Under the pieces are notes generated by a model, which was given only the letters and a program-made list of their open reading frames with translations, ran no database searches and had not been told where the DNA came from. Positions 43,913 to 55,802 of a DNA stretch of 64,000 nt are shown here, piece by piece (position 1 is the first letter of the stretch; every line of letters begins with the position of its first letter). Made by a program: the position numbers and the translations under genes. Source of the stretch: Sequoia sempervirens (Eukaryota; Streptophyta; Pinopsida; Cupressales; Cupressaceae); assembly GCA_007258455.2 (NCBI GenBank), contig VDFB02018415.1, positions 1-64,000 of the forward strand. The letters run 5' to 3'.

Positions 43913-46900
43913 ATGTCAGATAAAAAAACACATTATGCAAAATTGCTTAAAACCCCAGGTTTCACTGATGAATACCATGATATTTATGATCCTGAAATCT
44001 ATGGTAGGTGTACCTTAGAACTTAGATTTTCATCTCAAAATAAGGTTGCAAAGAAAATGCAAGTTAATAATATCAGTGCACCATGGGTAACTGGATTAGG
44101 GTGCATGATGTTACGTGAGGTTTTCCCTTGCCCAAAATTTATCATGGTCTATGCCCAAAATTATGATGATAACAAAAGAGCAATTGTTAATAAAGATAGC
44201 AAAGAAGAATTGTTATCCATTAATGCAAAAGAACTTGGAAAATTGTTGGGGTTTACAACCGAAGAATTTGGAAACATCCACATTGACCTAGAAAAGATTG
44301 CTAGTGATTATGAAGCAATGGATGAAAGGGAGAAAAATGCTTTCATAAATAAAATAGTTTTAGATACCAAAGAAGTTAGAAAAAAATTGCAAGGTGATCA
44401 TAAGCCTCCTTATGATTTTTATATTTTTAAACCATGGGTTCAGGATACTATTTCCATGCTAGCATTTTTCCTCGGACTAGATAGCAATTTGGAAATGGGT
44501 GCAAGCCTCCTTGAAATGGTATATAATATCCATTATGTTGTTCATGTAAAATATAACTATATTGAGCACATTGTAGAATCCATGCATTAATATTTTTTAA
44601 TGATTAAAGGAGGTCCCACCAAGACATTTAGGTTCACAACCTACTTGTGCCATTTTCTTCTACTCAAATTTAGAGGAATGTTTCAGACCAACAAGCTTCA
44701 GATTCATCCCTATAGTAATACTTAAGAAATCAAATGGCTCCTATATATGATTGGACCACTGAGATAAGGATGCATGATTCTCAAAGGAATTACAGTCATT
44801 TTGTAGACTACTTTTTGTCTCCATTACATCAAGCAATTACAAATACTCCAATGCCTAGATTTCCTATGTCATGTAGAAATTGCATTCAACTAGGAAAAGA
44901 AATACAATTGGTTGATTGGTACTTAATGGAAGAATATACTATGATAAGATTTTATGGATCAGGAGTAGAGCCATACAAACTTCCAATACATTTGACATAA
45001 AGGGTTTTTGCATTGGAATATGTAAGGCAGATGAAGAGTATTGATGAACTACACTTTGTCAATTAGGGGAAGAGGACCTTATTTCCTTCTTTACCTTTTT
45101 CACATGGAGGGTTCACATTCGAGAGAAAATAACTTAGTGTGGCACATGATCTTTTGAAAAAAATCAATTTTGATGATGTCTGTCACTGGCAATATGATCC
45201 ATGTGACACCATTAAAGAAATGATTGTGACCAATAAGAATGTTGTAAGTAGAATTCAACATCAAAGTAAACCCTTGCTTGAAAACTTGAGAAACAAGGAT
45301 TCTTGGGATGAGGTCAAAATAGCAATGGAGAAAAGTGTTGTTGAGAAAGGCATTTCTTTTGAACAATTGTTAGCAGAAATTATGGCATTACATCGAAAGA
45401 CAATCAAGAGGTGCAACATTTTTTATGAAAAAAGTGATAAACCATCTAGTAGAGTAAAAATGTTAGATTCTCTAGATAAGGAAGTTACAACTAAAAATTG
45501 GTCACAATCAAAAATTATCACCTTTTGGTCTACGAGGAAGGAGCTAGGTGATCTAAGAGCTCTTGCAGAGTATGGATATAATGAAGAAGATCATGAGTTT
45601 AGAAAATTGTGGAATATAGAGCATCCTGATGAATGTGAAGATCAAGAAACTAATGATGAATGTAATGATGATAGGGAAGAAAAAATCCATGTCAATTTCA
45701 AAGCTAGTTTAAGTGAGGCCACAAAAGAAGCATATACTTTAGGAGCAACCATAGCTGAAAAAATGGGTTATGAAGGTGGTCCTTTGGGGTCCCAAAGACA
45801 AGTCCCTTGGATGGCAATAGATGTAGAGCATAGAAAACTAGTTGATAAATATGGCCATGGGCTTGGAGGTGAAAAAGTAGACCAAGGGAATACAAGTCAA
45901 TTTTTTAGAGCTTCAAATTCTCATCCTCATGGTCAGATACAATCACAACTAGGACATTCCCATGGTGGAGAGCTTAGTGCAACTGGCACTTCCACTAGTG
46001 GCAATGATATGGGTAGTAGTACAAGTAGTGGTCAACATGTGCTACAAAAACAAATTACACACAAGAGAGCAACAATACAAGATACCACACAAACACCAGG
46101 TGATCAAGGCATATAGAAGAGGCAAAGGATTTTGACAGGTCGAAGTCACACTACCAATGGATTCACCACAAAGGAGTTATTTCTAGGAACTCCTCCACTG
46201 CCAGTTAGTGTGGTTGCAACATCATTAGCAACTGCAAGTACTTCTATTCCTTTTCCATTCAAGCATTCCATTGTTCTTGTGTCTCGAGGTTTTGATTACA
46301 TTGAAGAGTTTAAAAAGAAATTAGACTTGTATAAAAAAAAAAGAAGCAACTGATGGAGAGTGCATCTGTTGTAACTTCAGAGCCTGCAACAACCATGGTA
46401 TTACCCACATTTGACACAAACAAAGAAATCGTGGAGTACACAATTGTTGTTCCCACAGTTCAAAACAAACCAACAAATCAGATGGATCGATCTGAATTCC
46501 AAGTGAGCAATTTTCAATTTGATTTTTCTGGACTCAAAAATACTAACAAAATTAATTTATCAAAGAAGAACAATGAATTGGTGCACACATCATTGCTAAA
46601 TCAAGATAGAGAGAAAAAAGTTGCAGGAAAACCTAGAAAATGAGAAAGCAAAGAGGAAAGCAGTAGATAACAAGAGCAATGAATTAGGAAAAAAAAAATC
46701 TACTCTACATCAACAAGCAAAGAGGATAAAAAAAACATGAGATAGAAGTGAATGAACTGAAGCAAAGGCTAGATAGAAATAAGAAATATGATGAGGAAAA
46801 ATCCACTTCAAAAAAATTAAGGCAAAACATTGCGAATGGAAATGTATATGGGAACAAAAATTGGAGAAAGAGAGAAAAATAAATGAAAGATTGTAGGCAA

Positions 46901-47631
46901 AGCTGATGGAAGCAAAAAATGAAATTAACTCTTGTCAAAATAAGTTATCTGCATTTTGTAGAGAAACAATGAGGCATATGAAAAAAAATATCTGAGATGA
47001 AATAATGCACAGGATTGATTATTTGTGTGACATGTTTCAATTGATTGATGCTATAAGACTACATTATAAGAAGCTCAACAAATATTTAGTGGACAAAAAA
47101 AATGTGTTGCCATTAGAGAAATCTGCAAATCAAGTTCAACAAACAATATACAAAGCTAGTGACAATGATTTGAAATCAAAAGGGATTAATAATCGGCTTA
47201 CTACATCATTAAAGTTGTCATCTATCATTGAAAATTGTTTGAGAATGTGTGAAACAAAGGAATATTTGCATTTGGCTGCAGACAAGATGAAGAAGGTGGA
47301 TGAAAAGGTAAGGAACTTCATAGAGCTTGGTTTACAAGAGGCTTTTGACACAAATGAGTGATTCATTAGAAAGGATTATTTCATAAAGAAGATGGAGGGT
47401 GCAAGGAAAATTGATTTGGACTAGTTTCCTTAGAACCGAGATGTGGTGAACTATTTGGATTCCATCAAACCATTGATAACCTTGAATGCAAAATTGACTG
47501 AAGAATTCAAGACAGGTTCTAATTTCAATCATGAAATGTTAACAAATCTTCAAGTCAAACAACATTAGTTAGAACAAATGACAATTCCACCACTTGAATA
47601 GTGGAAGTTGCTAGAAAAGGCGATACAATGA
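43913..47631 (+). pseudogene. Gene E: unidentified large protein, broken by frameshifts and stops
   Basis: I do not recognise a named family. Coding character runs from MSDKKTHYAKLLKTPGF (43913) to a TGA at 47631, ~1240 codons, with stops at 44588, ~44726, 44998, ~45064 and 46114 and frame changes near 44720 and 46350. Visible parts are a globular N-terminus (LSINAKELGKLLGFTTEEF) and a segment DWYLMEEYTMIRFYG...LP (44915-44990) followed by RVFALEYVRQMKSIDELHF. A segment MGYEGGPLGSQRQ (45760-45800) is reminiscent of a G-patch. Then come a Ser/His/Gly-rich stretch and a Lys/Glu-rich coiled-coil-like tail (46640-47360). A poly-A signal-like aatcaataaaaaagc follows at 47737. It is related to gene F. 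It could be a transposon-borne protein without its own polymerase. Confidence 0.6.
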
Positions 47632-48764
47632 TTTGATTTTTGATAATAGGTTTTCAAGTTTCAACTCAGCTCTGTGCAAAGTTTTCTTTGAGCAATATTT
47701 TGCATTCTCAATGCCTCTATGTATTTCTTCATGTGAAAATCAATAAAAAAGCTCAAATCCAGTAGTGTGTTGATGTTCAATTATCTATATTATTTATTTT
47801 ATCATTTGAAGAAAAAGTTTGGTAGTGGCTTCAACTACTAGATACACATTAAACGATTGTTGATGTTCATTGTTGTCTATGCTACAAATACTATTGTTAA
47901 TATGTTATTAAGTATTGAGTTGAGTGATGAATCACTAAGTACATGTTTAAGTTTTAACACAATTAAAATATGAAATTATTAAAATATGTTAATTTAGCCA
48001 TACAAACCTATGATTCCATCATAGCATTTTAATGAATTCTTTGGATTAAACTTTAAAGCAGAGACAAAATCATATATTCAACCAAAATGATTGAAGACCA
48101 ATAGAAGGTTCCTTGATCATTTTCTTAATAATTCATATGAAAAAATATAGGAGAGAATTTGCTCCAGAATATGCATTTTTCCATTTTCTCATTTAAATGC
48201 CATCAGTACTGTAAAAACATTATTTCTATAGCTATTATGGACTTGAATTCATACCTAAGACTCAACACTAACTCTATTTATTTTTTCTTGAATTACAAAA
48301 TTCTTACATGAGTTCAAAAGCTCTTTCAACCAAAGACCCGTGCAATTGGCCTTGAATTCCATTTTATAAGAACAAGGGAGCAAACAAGCTTTAGGCCAAA
48401 TTACACATTTAGTTACATTTACATTTGACATACATTTCAATTTCAATTTCAAAACGTCCCCAAAGGTAGTTACATTTTCATTTCCAAATACAAGGGAGAA
48501 TTTCATATGAGACAAAAATCATTTCCATTTGTTGGTGAAGATTCTACCGCCTTCCAAAAGGATCCTTTAGTCGATGCAAATTAATCTTTTCCACGAGAAA
48601 ACACTATAGTCCACATGCTTTTAAAACTTGTAGAAGAAAAGCATGAAGTGAAAGAGAGAATAAACCAAAGTAATTCCACATCTGCAATCCTTGTCACCAC
48701 CTTTGAAACTAAGAAAGTGTAATACTTGAACATTGATATATCCAAGGCCTAATCTATACTCGTT
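47632..48764. other. Spacer between genes E and F, no gene seen
   Basis: The first ~130 bases look like gene E's 3' untranslated region with poly-A signal-like words. The rest is AT-rich. Short open frames on the minus strand near 48255-48515 show no coding character. Confidence 0.5.
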
Positions 48765-51700
48765 CTAGGCCATGTATTGCACTTCCCTATTGAAATTTGT
48801 TATTGTAGACCACCAACCAAAATTGATGTCACCCACTCCCACTTGCAGAAATTTATATGTCCAATATATCAATATAGTTGGACTTCCATAATGTAAACTC
48901 CTCCTTTGTAGGTCAATCAAATCCCATGATACAGTTTTCCTTTTTCTGTATGGGCTATACTTGACTACCACCTGATTTTCCTCCTTATCAAAATCTTCAA
49001 AGAAAGTCGTTGTATGCATGAGCCTATCCATATTGTTCCTTAGCATAACCAAATCCATTTCATCACATATTTTTTTGGCTTAGTAAGTTATTGCTTGAGC
49101 TTCCTGGTCTTTCCACTCTCGCAGGGACTTAACTTCACCCTTCTTTGGAAGAAGACAAAAATTCCAATCATCGAGCTTCTTAACCAATTCTCTAATCTTC
49201 ACCTCTAAAGACTCAATGACAATCAACCCTTAAGAACTAGTTGTAGCTGTTAGAAATCTTAGGGTTGCAAGTATCTTTGGAGGCTTATCTGCATCACAAG
49301 AGGATACAACAACCATATCCCTTAGTATTTGAGCCCTTGGAATCCATTTATCCATTAAAGGAATAACAATTTCTTTATCTCTATCAAGGTTCTTAAAGGC
49401 ATCAAACATCAAAGCATAATTAGCATGAATACTGATTAATCTTTTCTCTACCCCCTTATTCAAGTGCTCAAGCACTGTTGTCACAATCTTCATATTATTC
49501 AAATGAACAAGATCATCCATCCTATCTTCATAAGTCCTGAGCTTTTCCATCAGCTCCTCCTCGGTAACTTCCTCAAATTGAGGGGCATTTGATGATTTAG
49601 GGGTTGATTGTGTCATTTGTACATCTTCAGATTCAATAGGGGTAGTCTCCTAATGATTTTGAGGAGGTGAAAGAATTGGGGAATGAGGAGGCAAGATTGC
49701 AACATGTGAGGTACCAGGCTGCAATGCTTGGAATTGTTGTTTCCACAGAGCCATTTGAGTTTGCATTTGAGAGATCTTTTGTGGCTCGAGTTGTACTCAG
49801 CAACCAACTCATTATATTTGGTTCTAAATCTATCCCTTCCCTCCATTAATGACTCAACTATGAATTTGGTCAATTGTGCCACATTAACATTCATGGTTGC
49901 TTCCTCCAAGGCAGTTGTATCTGAAACTCTTTTTATGATTAAGCCTCCTCTTACACCTGGGGCACGTTCTGCAACATTAGGATTTTTAGTGGTTGGGGCT
50001 AAAGCCCAAATAGCAAGAGTGTCCCAATGTTGACTAAAATTTGACACCTATAAAGCCAATGTGACTTCTTCTTCACTATTAAAAATGGGGGCATCTTGTC
50101 TTCTCGAAGTGTCAAAAGCAATTGTTGATGCCAGGTCCCATTTTGGGAGTAATAACACTCCACTCTTTCTCACCAATTCCCTACCCTCTTATGTAGAAAT
50201 GTTCAAATACTTGATCCTCATTTCATCTCAGACCTCAGCTTCAACAACCTCTTGGGGCTTCTCTAGGCTCTCACTTCTCCTTGTTTGTACCAATGTTGCA
50301 TACTCATCCTTCATTGCTCTCCATACATATTCCTTGAAAGCTTGTCTTGACAAATTGATCATCTTCCATAAATCTTTCACAAGCTTGTAATATGACATCC
50401 TCAAAGCTATTTATTCCACTTAGGTCAGCTTTACTCAACCTAAGGCCCATAGTCTGTGATATTATTTCCCCTTAAGGAGATGACATCCCCTACATTATTT
50501 CCTCATCAATTATAGCAATTTCATCATCTGACTCCTCTGCAAGATAGTTAACTAGACCAAAAGCTTCAACCTTTTGCTTCTTTATTGATGGGCATGGCTC
50601 CCTTGGAGGGGATGATTCTCTAATTGGAGAATCCAATTCAATTATTTTAGGGGTAGAAGAATGTTGCAATGACAATGGAATTGGAGGTAGTTTCTATTGT
50701 GGTGAATGCACTTTTGACTCCCCAGATTGTGCAAGAGTAACAATTGTTTGTTGCTTCCTTATTATGCCTTTCTTCCTTGAATATATGTGCACCTTCTTGG
50801 AAGGTTGCACAACTGACTCTCCCTTCGTCATAGGGGCCTTCCCCTTATCTTGCACAACTTTTATCTCCTTTAATTGTGCCACTACTTTGTCAAAATTTTG
50901 TATCACAAATTCAATCTTTAAAATTGGGTCACTAATATCTGACAAAGCTTTAAAATCAAGCTTCTTAACCTTAATTTCTCTTTCCAATTTCAAAAAAACA
51001 CCCCACTTCTTCATTCTTTCAATTTGGGCATCAAGATCAAAAACATTTCTAATGAGGTCATCAGGCATAGTGTGGGTGTGAACATACCGACCTCCCCTAT
51101 TTCTCTTCATTAACCAAACTATGAATCCCTCAAGGTCATATGTCTTGTATGCCTGGATCTTCATATTGTAATGACTGAGATAGTGCTCCACAATATTTTT
51201 CCATCCATATGTAATCATGACAAAATCAGCAAACACAATGTATGTAGGGAAGAAAGTTCCCTTTTGCTTCTCATCCAGGAAGAAATCATCTACATTCCCT
51301 AGTTGCCACATCACCTCCAAAAACCTAATCCTCAAAGGCACTTCCCTGGGGAGTATGTGGGGTTTCAATTGTGTTCCAAATGCCCTTAGAACTGTACAAT
51401 TTTTATAAGATATTACATCCCCCCAATTGTGAGCAATATTCAAATAAGGCCCCCTTTCAGCTTGCCTCAAAAAATAATGTAATTCCTTAGAGATCCTAGT
51501 TATAGATCCACCATTAGAGCCTGTCTCAATTTGGTGGCAAAAATATTTGTAGCAGTCACATAGTCGGTCTTTTGTTCATTCCTATCCAATATAGGGGTCC
51601 ATGACTACACCGGAATCTCAATACCATCCACAACCCTTTTAAGTTCCATCTCCTGACAAAAATAGTCTGCAACTTTGAAAAGAAACATATGCATAAAGAG

Positions 51701-51800
51701 TGAAAACCACAAAAATCTAACACCAATTTTCCCACCCTTCAAGGCCACCAATCCTTTGTGAATTTCCTATGCTATATAGGTGGAAAAATCATATAAGTTA
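48765..51800 (-). pseudogene. Gene F: unidentified large protein related to gene E, broken
   Basis: On the minus strand the chain runs from the FSLFMHMFLFKVADYFCQE region (~51700) through CDCYKYF, RQAERGPYLNIAHNWGDVIS (51470), CTVLRAFGTQLKPHILPREV and LRIRFLEVMWQLGNVDDFF. It continues via a basic Lys-rich middle (50900-50700) to a C-terminal part ending FNREVQYMA at 48765. The segment CTVLRAFG...LP...RIRFLEV aligns with YTMIRFYG...LP...RVFALEY of gene E, so the two are paralogous. Stops lie at 50694, 50490, 49613 and 49230, among others. The function is unknown to me. The N-terminus is not defined; further genic-looking sequence is at 55080-55802. Confidence 0.6.
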
Positions 51801-51811
51801 TTTATGTTAAG

Positions 51812-52200
51812 ATGTCGGATACTCGCAGCCATGTACATATGAGCCATTGGCATGCTAGAGCCAGGATCAAACCCTATTATTTGGTAGAGGGAGTAAAAGG
51901 TCTTCTAAAAATATGGTTGGAAATACTTAATAGGGAGGGGATCAACATCAAAGGGTCCCAAATTAATCTTTCTTTTGTTGATTCCCTTCCCTACTGGTAT
52001 CAGAAAATTGGTCAACACCGACACACTGAAGTTGTGTTTTACCCTTTTTTATTCCTCCCTCAACATCTGCTCATCAATATTACCATGTCACTGCTCCACG
52101 TGTTCAACTTGAACACATATGCAACTTCTTCCTTAAATGATATCAATTTTCTACAATCCATAATGATTATTGCTAATTGATTTATGGATTCAATTGTGTA
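51812..52200. other. Uncertain stretch upstream of gene F
   Basis: A plus-strand open frame of 122 codons is present but has no recognisable features. The minus strand, which would be upstream of gene F, is broken. I favour decayed gene F sequence or its intron. Confidence 0.3.
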
Positions 52201-52204
52201 AGAA

Positions 52205-52255
52205 TTTTTGCATCAATGTTTTGGATCACACTCTGTGATCTATCATCAGGATGAA
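52205..52255 (-). ncRNA. Hammerhead-ribozyme-like motif, decayed (copy 1)
   Basis: On the minus strand box 1 CTGATGA (52249-52243) is followed by a perfect 7 bp hairpin GATCACA/TGTGATC with loop GAG. Then AAAA occupies the place of GAAA (52222-52219), and GATG (52214-52211) can pair with CATC just upstream of box 1 as helix I. Only the catalytic G of box 2 is off. Hammerheads of this minimal kind are known from Penelope-like elements, and a Penelope-like ORF lies 1.4 kb upstream on the same strand. Confidence 0.6.
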
Positions 52256-52269
52256 GAAGAGAGCATAAG

Positions 52270-53618
52270 GCGTAAAAATGAAAACTTGCAAATCTAGAAT
52301 TGTATAAAAAGGTAGGGGAGAGAGATGAGAGAGAAGGTTGGCACAAGAAACAAGGTAACCCTAAAAGATAATGAGAGAAGGAAATAAGTAAAAAACTGAA
52401 AATGAAAAATAAAATATTTACAAGAGAACAAGAGACTAGTTAAATAATAAGTAAACAAATAAATAAAATAATGAAAAATTCAAAATAAAATATAATCATA
52501 ACTATCCAATTAAATAATGAACTTAATACAAATAACCAAAAACATACCAAGTTAAGAATATACAAAACTAAAAAGAATATGCAAGAATATAAAAATTATC
52601 ACAAAAAATACAATAATAAAATCAACAAACTAAAATAATAAAAATATACCAGAATATACGTAGCAAGCCAATTAAAAACTAGCCAAGAAAATTCCCAACT
52701 AAACAAAGATAAAAAAAACAAAGCTAAAATAATCAAAATCAAAATCAAAATACATAATCAAAACCATCCAATTAGATAAAGAACACTATACAAATAAACA
52801 AAAAAATAACAAACTAAGAATGTATAAAACTAAAAAATACAAAATATAATATTAAAAATGAAGCAATTAAAAAATGAAGCAAATAAATTATAACAAATAA
52901 AATAATATACAAATAAAAACTAGCCAAGAAAATTCACAGCTACAAAATAATAAAATCAACTAGCTAAAATAATCAAAACTCAAAAATAAAATATAAAATC
53001 AAGACCATGCAATTAGATAATGAACACAATACAAATAAACAAAAACATAACAAACTAAGAAGATACAAAAATAAAAAGAAATTACCAAAATATATAATAT
53101 AAAATGAAGCAATTAAAAAACCTCATAAATATAATAAAGGAATTACAAAAAGATAACCAGAAAGAAACAAAACGTAATTAAGGTTAAAAGAATTATGAAC
53201 TTGCCAATTAATAAGAGGGTGAGAATGAACCTCAAAAGATACGAAATAAGATAAAAAGAAAGAACAAGCATTAAGACAGAAGAATTAAAAACCAAGCTTC
53301 TAATATAAGAAAAAGGTAAAACGAACCAAAAGAAATAAGAAATAAAAGAGAAGAACTAAAAAGAGAGAGAAAAGAAAAAAATCCAACAAAATAATTGAGC
53401 ACACTTAAAGCCATTAGAACATAAAAGTAGATCAAGACAAAGCAAAGAGAAACCAAAAAGTGCAAGAAAAGATAACCTAAGAATTAGGAACGACAAGGAG
53501 GCAACAAACACGAGCGAAAAAGACAAACACAATGAAGGGAAAGGTAAAAAACACAAACAAAAGAGGGGGAGGGGGGTATGACGGAAAGGGGAGGCACAAG
53601 GCGAAGCGAGACAAAGGA
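52270..53618. repeat. AT-rich region with three ~250 bp tandem units
   Basis: Three copies of a unit containing ccaattagataa...aatacaaataaacaaaaa...aacaaactaagaa begin at ~52494, ~52756 and ~52997. They are followed by A/G-rich sequence up to the Penelope-like ORF. No coding frame is visible. The position, between the ORF's end and the hammerhead-like motif, suggests it could be the element's 3' untranslated region, but it could also be unrelated satellite-like DNA. Confidence 0.65.
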
Positions 53619-55079
53619 TTAAAGAGAGGCGGGCAACTGGTGGGTTCTAAGGTTGGCTAACAGGGGTTGCCATGAAAGACTCAACCTCCATCCTTCATCA
53701 CGATTGAGGTTTGACGGATGACTGTTGATATCAATGGCTTCTTTGAGTTTTCTCTTGAAGAAGTTGTCTTCTTTGAAAAGGATTTCGGTGTTTTCCAAAC
53801 AAATATGGTGTTTGGTGGAAGAGGAGTGATCGGCTAAGGCGGATTTGACAGCACGCTCATGCCTAATGTCAGCAATATGCTCTTTGATTTTGGTGTTGAA
53901 AGACCAACCAGTTTCCCCTATGTAAGGAGTGCCACAAGAGCAAACAACCTTATAGACTCCCGAGTTGAGGAAGATTTCCTTGGGGTCTTTTAGCGAAGGG
54001 ATACATTTTCTTAAAGTTGCAAAGGGCTTGAAAGCGCAATGGAGACCTTTTTTAAGGAGGATCTTGGATATTTTTTGGGATAATCCCTCAATATAGGGAA
54101 GGGAAACACCTAAGGGTTCAAAGTGACGGTTGGGATTGGAGATGGAGAGGAAACTCGCCTTAGCTTGGTTGAAGGCTCTGGATATTTGTTTACAAGAGCA
54201 CCCATTAGATTTGAAAACTTGACGAAGATGGGTCAATTCGAGTGGTAATTTTTCTTCATCACAAATATTGTAGGCTCGTAATGCAAAGGTTTTAAGAACC
54301 CCACTTTTTTGGCTAGGGTGGTGGTGAGAGGCTGCATGGACATAGAGATCAGTGTGGGTTGCCTTGCAGAACACTCGCCTACCAAGGGAACCATCTGAAT
54401 TTTTGAGAAGCAAGATGTTGAGGAAGGGAAGTTGGTTGTTTGATTCAATCTCCTTCGTGAAAGAAATGCAAGGAGCTAGGCTATTTAGATGGTCATGGAA
54501 TTCTTCCAACTTTTCCAAGCCATGGGGCCAACACACATTGGTATCATCAACGTATCATTTCCACCACTTTGGCTTGAGCAGGAAGGAGTGGAGATTCATT
54601 TCTTCAAACTGCTCCATGTAAAGATTAGCAATGACCAAAGAGAGGGGAGAGCCCATGGCCACACCATCAACCTGCTCATAGATAACACCTTGGAAGGAGA
54701 AAAAAGTGGATCTTAAGCATAATTCCACCAAAGTGGCAACCTCTTCGCTAGATTTACGCTTGACAATCTCAATTGAGTCAGGTAAAGGGACTTTGGTGAA
54801 AAGAGAGACTACATCAAAGCTCACCAAGATATCACTACTCTCCAATCTTTTGTCCTCGATAAAATGGATAAATTGGGAAGAATTTTTGATAAAGGAGTTT
54901 GAATTTCCTATGTGAGGGGCTAATAATTTGGAAAGGAAAGAATCAAAATTATAAGTAGGGGACCCCATGGTGTCAACAATGGGTCTCAACGGAATACCTT
55001 CTTTGTGAATTTTAGGCACCCCGTAAATGCGAGGGGTTACTTCCTTGCTTGGTATTAACTCCTTATGCTCTCTTCTTTG
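53619..55079 (-). pseudogene. Penelope-like element (PLE): reverse transcriptase with GIY-YIG endonuclease, 5'-truncated
   Basis: On the minus strand ~487 codons stay in one frame. RT motifs appear in order: RIYGVPKIHKEGIPLRPIVD, ILVSFDVVSLFTKVPL (catalytic Asp), EQVDGVAMGSPLS and YVDDT (~54552-54538). NQLPFLNILL follows, then a linker and the endonuclease signature GVYKVVCSCGTPYIGETGWS with IKEH (~53950-53870), i.e. GIY-YIG with the upstream CxC. A single TGA (54557-54555) lies just before YVDD. The N-terminal part of a normal PLE protein is missing: the chain starts abruptly at 55079, where it is fused in frame to a fragment of the gene E/F family. PLEs insert by target-primed reverse transcription. 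The protein ends ...LRTHQLPASL. Confidence 0.92.
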
Positions 55080-55802
55080 CCACATCACCTCCAAAAACCT
55101 AATCCTCAGAGGCACTTCCCTAGGGAGTATGTGAGTTTCAATTGTGTTCCAAATACCCTTAGAAGTGTACAATTGTTATAAGATATTACATCCCCCCAGT
55201 TGTGAGCAATATTCAAATAAGGTCCCCTTTCAGCTGACCTCAAAAAATCATGTAATTCCTTAGGGATCCTAGTTATAGATCCACTATTAGAGCCTGCCTC
55301 AATTTGGTGGCAAAAATATTTGTAGCAGTCACATAGTCGGTGGCATCTTGGTGATATCTTCCTTATTAACCCATACCATATTATGTCCATCATGAGCTCT
55401 AACAACCCTAACCAGAGGGTTATAGTTCACAACAATTTCTTTGAGAAGATCAACATTTATGAACATGTTGGATACAACCAGCTTACCCATGTCCAACCTC
55501 TAGGGGCTGTAGAAAGGGATACCAACATTCCTATTTCCAAACCATCCCTGGAAAAGACTCCATCCGGAGATGGAGTTTGGTAGGGTAGCATCATTAATTG
55601 TACAATAATAATTAGTGATGCCAAATTTAGTTCCAGGACCAAAGTACATATGTTTTCCCTTTGATTTCTTAGAGGTTGAAGATACCAATTGTTCGGCTAA
55701 GTCTTGTGATAAAGGTCTTTTAGTGGGCTTCAACTTAGAAGATTGGTATTTTGACATGGATGCTTTGACTTTGGGTGCCACATAGTAACAGAATTTGTGC
55801 AA
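55080..55802 (-). pseudogene. Fragment of the gene E/F family joined to the PLE
   Basis: From 55802: MHKFCYYVAPKVKASMSKYQ, a basic stretch, WSLFQGWFGNRNVGIPFYSP, then a frame change and the segment CDCYKYF...AERGPYLNIAHNWGDVIS (~55340-55190). It ends RIRFLEVMWQ at 55080, where PLE sequence takes over. The last ~270 bases duplicate 51295-51570 of gene F at ~93% by eye, with a 1 base deletion (gtgagttt versus gtggggttt). Beyond cacatagtcggt the two copies differ completely. The function is unknown. Confidence 0.65.

Noticed and set aside
51812..52180. 122-codon plus-strand frame as a gene
   Set aside because: It has no motifs, lies upstream of gene F on the opposite strand and has no start context that stands out.
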